Assembly (NCBI GenBank): GCA_023818785.1
Contig: JAMWCO010000060.1
Span: 1 to 7,903, forward strand
Direction of reading: 5' to 3'
DNA from: Candidatus Omnitrophota bacterium
GTDB taxonomy: Bacteria > Ratteibacteria > UBA8468 > B48-G9 > JAFGKM01
Length of the DNA: 7,903 nt
Position numbers and translations under genes: made by a program. Below, in pieces: positions 6,707 to 7,903 of this stretch (positions within the stretch are counted from its first letter, which is position 1; the number at the start of each line of letters is the position of its first letter). The notes under the pieces were generated by a model. That model ran no database searches, was not told where the DNA came from, and was given only the letters and a program-made list of their open reading frames with translations.

Positions 6707-7512
6707 AAATAGGTATATGCAATGAAATTTTTAATGGATGGGAATTAAAAGATATTTTTGAATTTATAAAAAGAATTGGTTATGAAGGACTTGAAATTGC
6801 ACCATTTACACTTGCAGATGATATTTCTCTTGTCTCTGAAACTAAAATTGAAGAGATAAAAAAACTTTCAGATAAAACAAATATTAAAATTATTGGAACC
6901 CATTGGTTATTAGTAAAACCTGATGGATTATCAATCTCTTCAAAAGACAAAGAAATAAGAGAAAGGACTTCTCAATATTTATGTAAACTTGTTGAATTTA
7001 CATCAAAAATTGGTGGAGAAATAATGGTATTTGGCTCTCCAAAACAAAGGAAAATAAATGAAGGACAGACATATAATGAAGTTAAAGAGTATTTGAAAGA
7101 ACTTTTAATTCCTGTTTTAGAAAAATGCTCTGAAAAAAAAATTTATTTCTGTATTGAACCTCTTGCAAAAACAGAAACAAATTTTATTAACAGAGCAGAA
7201 GAAGCAATAGAAATAATTGAAGAAATAAAACATCCAAATCTAAAATTACACCTTGATGTTAAAGCAATGAGTGATGAAGGGAAACCAATTCCAGAGATAA
7301 TTAAGAAAAGTGGTAAATATTTAAAGCATTTTCATGTAAATGATAAAAATTTACTTGGACCTGGTTTTGGAGAAATAGATTACAAACCAATAATTGATAA
7401 ATTAAAAGAGATTGGTTATAGTGGTTGGTTATCAGTTGAAGTATTTGATTTTTCCCCTGGACCTAAAGTTATCGCCGAGAAAAGTCTCCAATATTTAAAA
7501 AATTTTCTATAA
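6703..7512 (+). CDS. Sugar (phosphate) isomerase/epimerase, xylose isomerase-like TIM barrel
   Basis: 269 residues, the usual length for the AP-endonuclease-2/xylose-isomerase-like TIM-barrel family. Members isomerise or epimerise free or phosphorylated sugars, or related ring compounds, using a divalent metal. The expected metal ligands are visible at strand ends: Glu152 in FCIEPLA, Asp185 in LHLDVKAM, His211 in HFHVND, and Glu246 in SVEVFDF. The phrase GPGFGEIDYKPI at 219-230 is also typical of the family. There is no signal peptide or membrane segment, so it is cytoplasmic. The start overlaps the ftsZ stop as ATGA with a good AAGGAG at 6692-6697, which indicates real operon membership. The substrate cannot be read from sequence: a 3-epimerase of the D-tagatose/L-ribulose type is possible, but so are inositol catabolism or unrelated roles. 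No other sugar gene adjoins it, and its place behind ftsZ is unusual. Confidence 0.87.
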   Translation: MKIGICNEIFNGWELKDIFEFIKRIGYEGLEIAPFTLADDISLVSETKIEEIKKLSDKTNIKIIGTHWLLVKPDGLSISSKDKEIRERTSQYLCKLVEFTSKIGGEIMVFGSPKQRKINEGQTYNEVKEYLKELLIPVLEKCSEKKIYFCIEPLAKTETNFINRAEEAIEIIEEIKHPNLKLHLDVKAMSDEGKPIPEIIKKSGKYLKHFHVNDKNLLGPGFGEIDYKPIIDKLKEIGYSGWLSVEVFDFSPGPKVIAEKSLQYLKNFL

Positions 7513-7556
7513 TAAAGAATCAAAATGGAACCAAAGTGGCATATTGCATTCTGTAA

Positions 7557-7706
7557 TGTAACAATTACAAGGATTTTAAACAAGATAGAAAAGTATGGGA
7601 AATTAGCAGCAAAGAAAAACAGGATAAAAGAGTTAAAGTATGTGTAAAATTATCTATAGAAGATGAAAAATTGTCCACCATGTATTCAACTTATACATTG
7701 ACTTGA
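7557..7706 (+). pseudogene. Possible decayed reading frame (startless, with in-frame stop upstream)
   Basis: This frame stays open for 49 codons to a TGA at 7704-7706 and reads with a protein-like composition, including DRKVWEISSKEKQDKR and VKVCVKLSIEDEKLS. It has no start codon at its head. Immediately upstream, the same frame continues through a TAA at 7554-7556 into NGTKVAYCIL, which also looks coding. This is what one expects from a gene remnant with a nonsense mutation and no surviving 5' end. I do not recognise the family. AT-rich DNA gives Lys/Glu-rich frames by chance, so confidence is low. Confidence 0.25.
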
Positions 7707-7748
7707 CAAAATAAAAAATAGTAGTAAGTCCTTACTGAAACACGTCAA
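7698..7748. promoter_or_regulatory. Operator-like palindrome with flanking TTGAC repeats
   Basis: A tandem TTGACTTGACA occupies 7698-7708, resembling doubled -35 elements. It is followed by the inverted repeat AGTAAG-TC-CTTACT at 7723-7736 (six-base arms, two-base centre), and an inverted GTCAA at 7744-7748 mirrors the TTGAC. A -35-like hexamer beside a short perfect palindrome is the usual layout for a TetR- or MarR-type repressor site overlapping a promoter. No good -10 is present at 17 bases and no plus-strand gene follows, so it may be a relic or bind a protein for another reason. Confidence 0.3.
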
Positions 7749-7807
7749 AGACCAGTAGATTTCAAATAATTCTTCAATATTTTATAAAAAATCAACAAAA
7801 ACTCATT

Positions 7808-7903
7808 TTAAGGAGGTTTCATAATTAACTGACTTTTTATTTCCTCATTAAGTTTCGTAGGTAAAAGTTTTTCTATTTGAATTTGTTCTTTTGCTTGTTT
7901 GGT
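7808..7903 (-). CDS. C-terminal end of a possible convergent minus-strand CDS (5' partial)
   Basis: On the minus strand the frame is open from the window edge (7903) to a TAA at 7810-7808. It gives 31 residues ending KSQLIMKPP, with the polar and helical stretch QAKEQIQIEKLLPTKLNEE before it. The composition looks coding and the segment would run toward the main operon, giving convergent genes separated by about 295 bases. I do not recognise the protein, and a chance open frame of 32 codons cannot be excluded. Confidence 0.3.
   Translation of the reverse strand, partial: TKQAKEQIQIEKLLPTKLNEEIKSQLIMKPP

Larger units (their letters stand above)
7513..7807. other. Intergenic region of about 295 bases without a convincing intact gene
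   Basis: This stretch lies between the end of the main operon and a possible convergent gene. It contains a 40-codon ATG frame (7525-7647) with no ribosome binding site, a better-looking but startless frame at 7557-7706, and a palindrome with tandem TTGAC at 7698-7748. I see no GC-rich hairpin followed by a T-run, so no clear intrinsic terminator after the isomerase gene. A weak stem, TGTAAT/ATTACA at 7552-7569, has no T-run after it. From 7737 to the edge the plus strand has no ATG. The region looks like decayed or regulatory DNA rather than a gene. Confidence 0.6.

Noticed and set aside
7525..7647. 40-codon ATG frame after the isomerase gene as a real small protein
   Set aside because: There is no ribosome binding site, no recognisable motif, and an overlapping frame looks more protein-like.
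7735..7766. GAAAC...TTTC segment as a single CRISPR-like repeat
   Set aside because: There is no second copy in the window, no regular spacing and no cas gene.
7809..7816. TAAGGAGG as a plus-strand ribosome binding site
   Set aside because: No usable start codon follows at a suitable distance and the next frame closes at once. On the minus strand these bases encode the end of the convergent frame.
7799..7819. Intrinsic terminator for the minus-strand gene (AAACTC paired with GAGGTTT, then T-rich DNA)
   Set aside because: The stem is short, contains a bulge and is not GC-rich, and the T-run is interrupted. It is too weak to call.

Overview
The window is AT-rich bacterial chromosome (GC about 30% or below, judged by eye). 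Nearly all of it is one tightly packed plus-strand gene train with the order rnfB-like, truA, murB, ddl, ftsQ, ftsA, ftsZ, sugar isomerase/epimerase. Protein composition is rich in Lys, Glu and Ile, and AGA and ATA codons dominate, as expected for a low-GC genome. An RnfB-type multi-cluster ferredoxin points to an anaerobe. The gene order and the divergent TruA, Ddl and FtsZ signatures suggest an uncultivated or deep-branching phylum rather than a well-studied Firmicute or Proteobacterium. This is inference, and I cannot place the organism from sequence alone.

Layout. Bases 1-87 are the end of an upstream reading frame, possibly an IS110-type transposase. Bases 88-213 hold a good extended -10 promoter and a strong ribosome binding site. 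Bases 214-1011 encode an RnfB-like ferredoxin and 1012-1767 encode a TruA-family pseudouridine synthase. Bases 1754-5604 carry murB, ddl, ftsQ and ftsA, a compact part of the division and cell wall (dcw) cluster, and 5618-6706 is ftsZ. Bases 6703-7512 encode a TIM-barrel sugar isomerase/epimerase whose start overlaps the ftsZ stop. Bases 7513-7807 contain no convincing intact gene, but they hold a possible decayed reading frame and a palindromic, operator-like element. From 7808 to the edge there may be the C-terminus of a convergent minus-strand gene.

How the genes work together. MurB makes UDP-MurNAc and Ddl makes D-Ala-D-Ala, both precursors of peptidoglycan. FtsQ, FtsA and FtsZ form the division machinery: the Z-ring, its membrane anchor, and the periplasm-facing scaffold. 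Junctions are stop-start adjacent, overlapping or at most 13 bases apart, so the genes are probably co-transcribed and partly translationally coupled. The only promoter I can support lies upstream of rnfB, so an electron-transport ferredoxin and a tRNA-modifying enzyme may share a transcript with the wall and division genes.

I found no CRISPR array, RNA gene or obvious defence system. The points of interest are the unusual neighbours at both ends of the dcw block, substitutions at otherwise conserved active-site positions (Ddl, FtsZ, TruA), and the structured 3' intergenic region.
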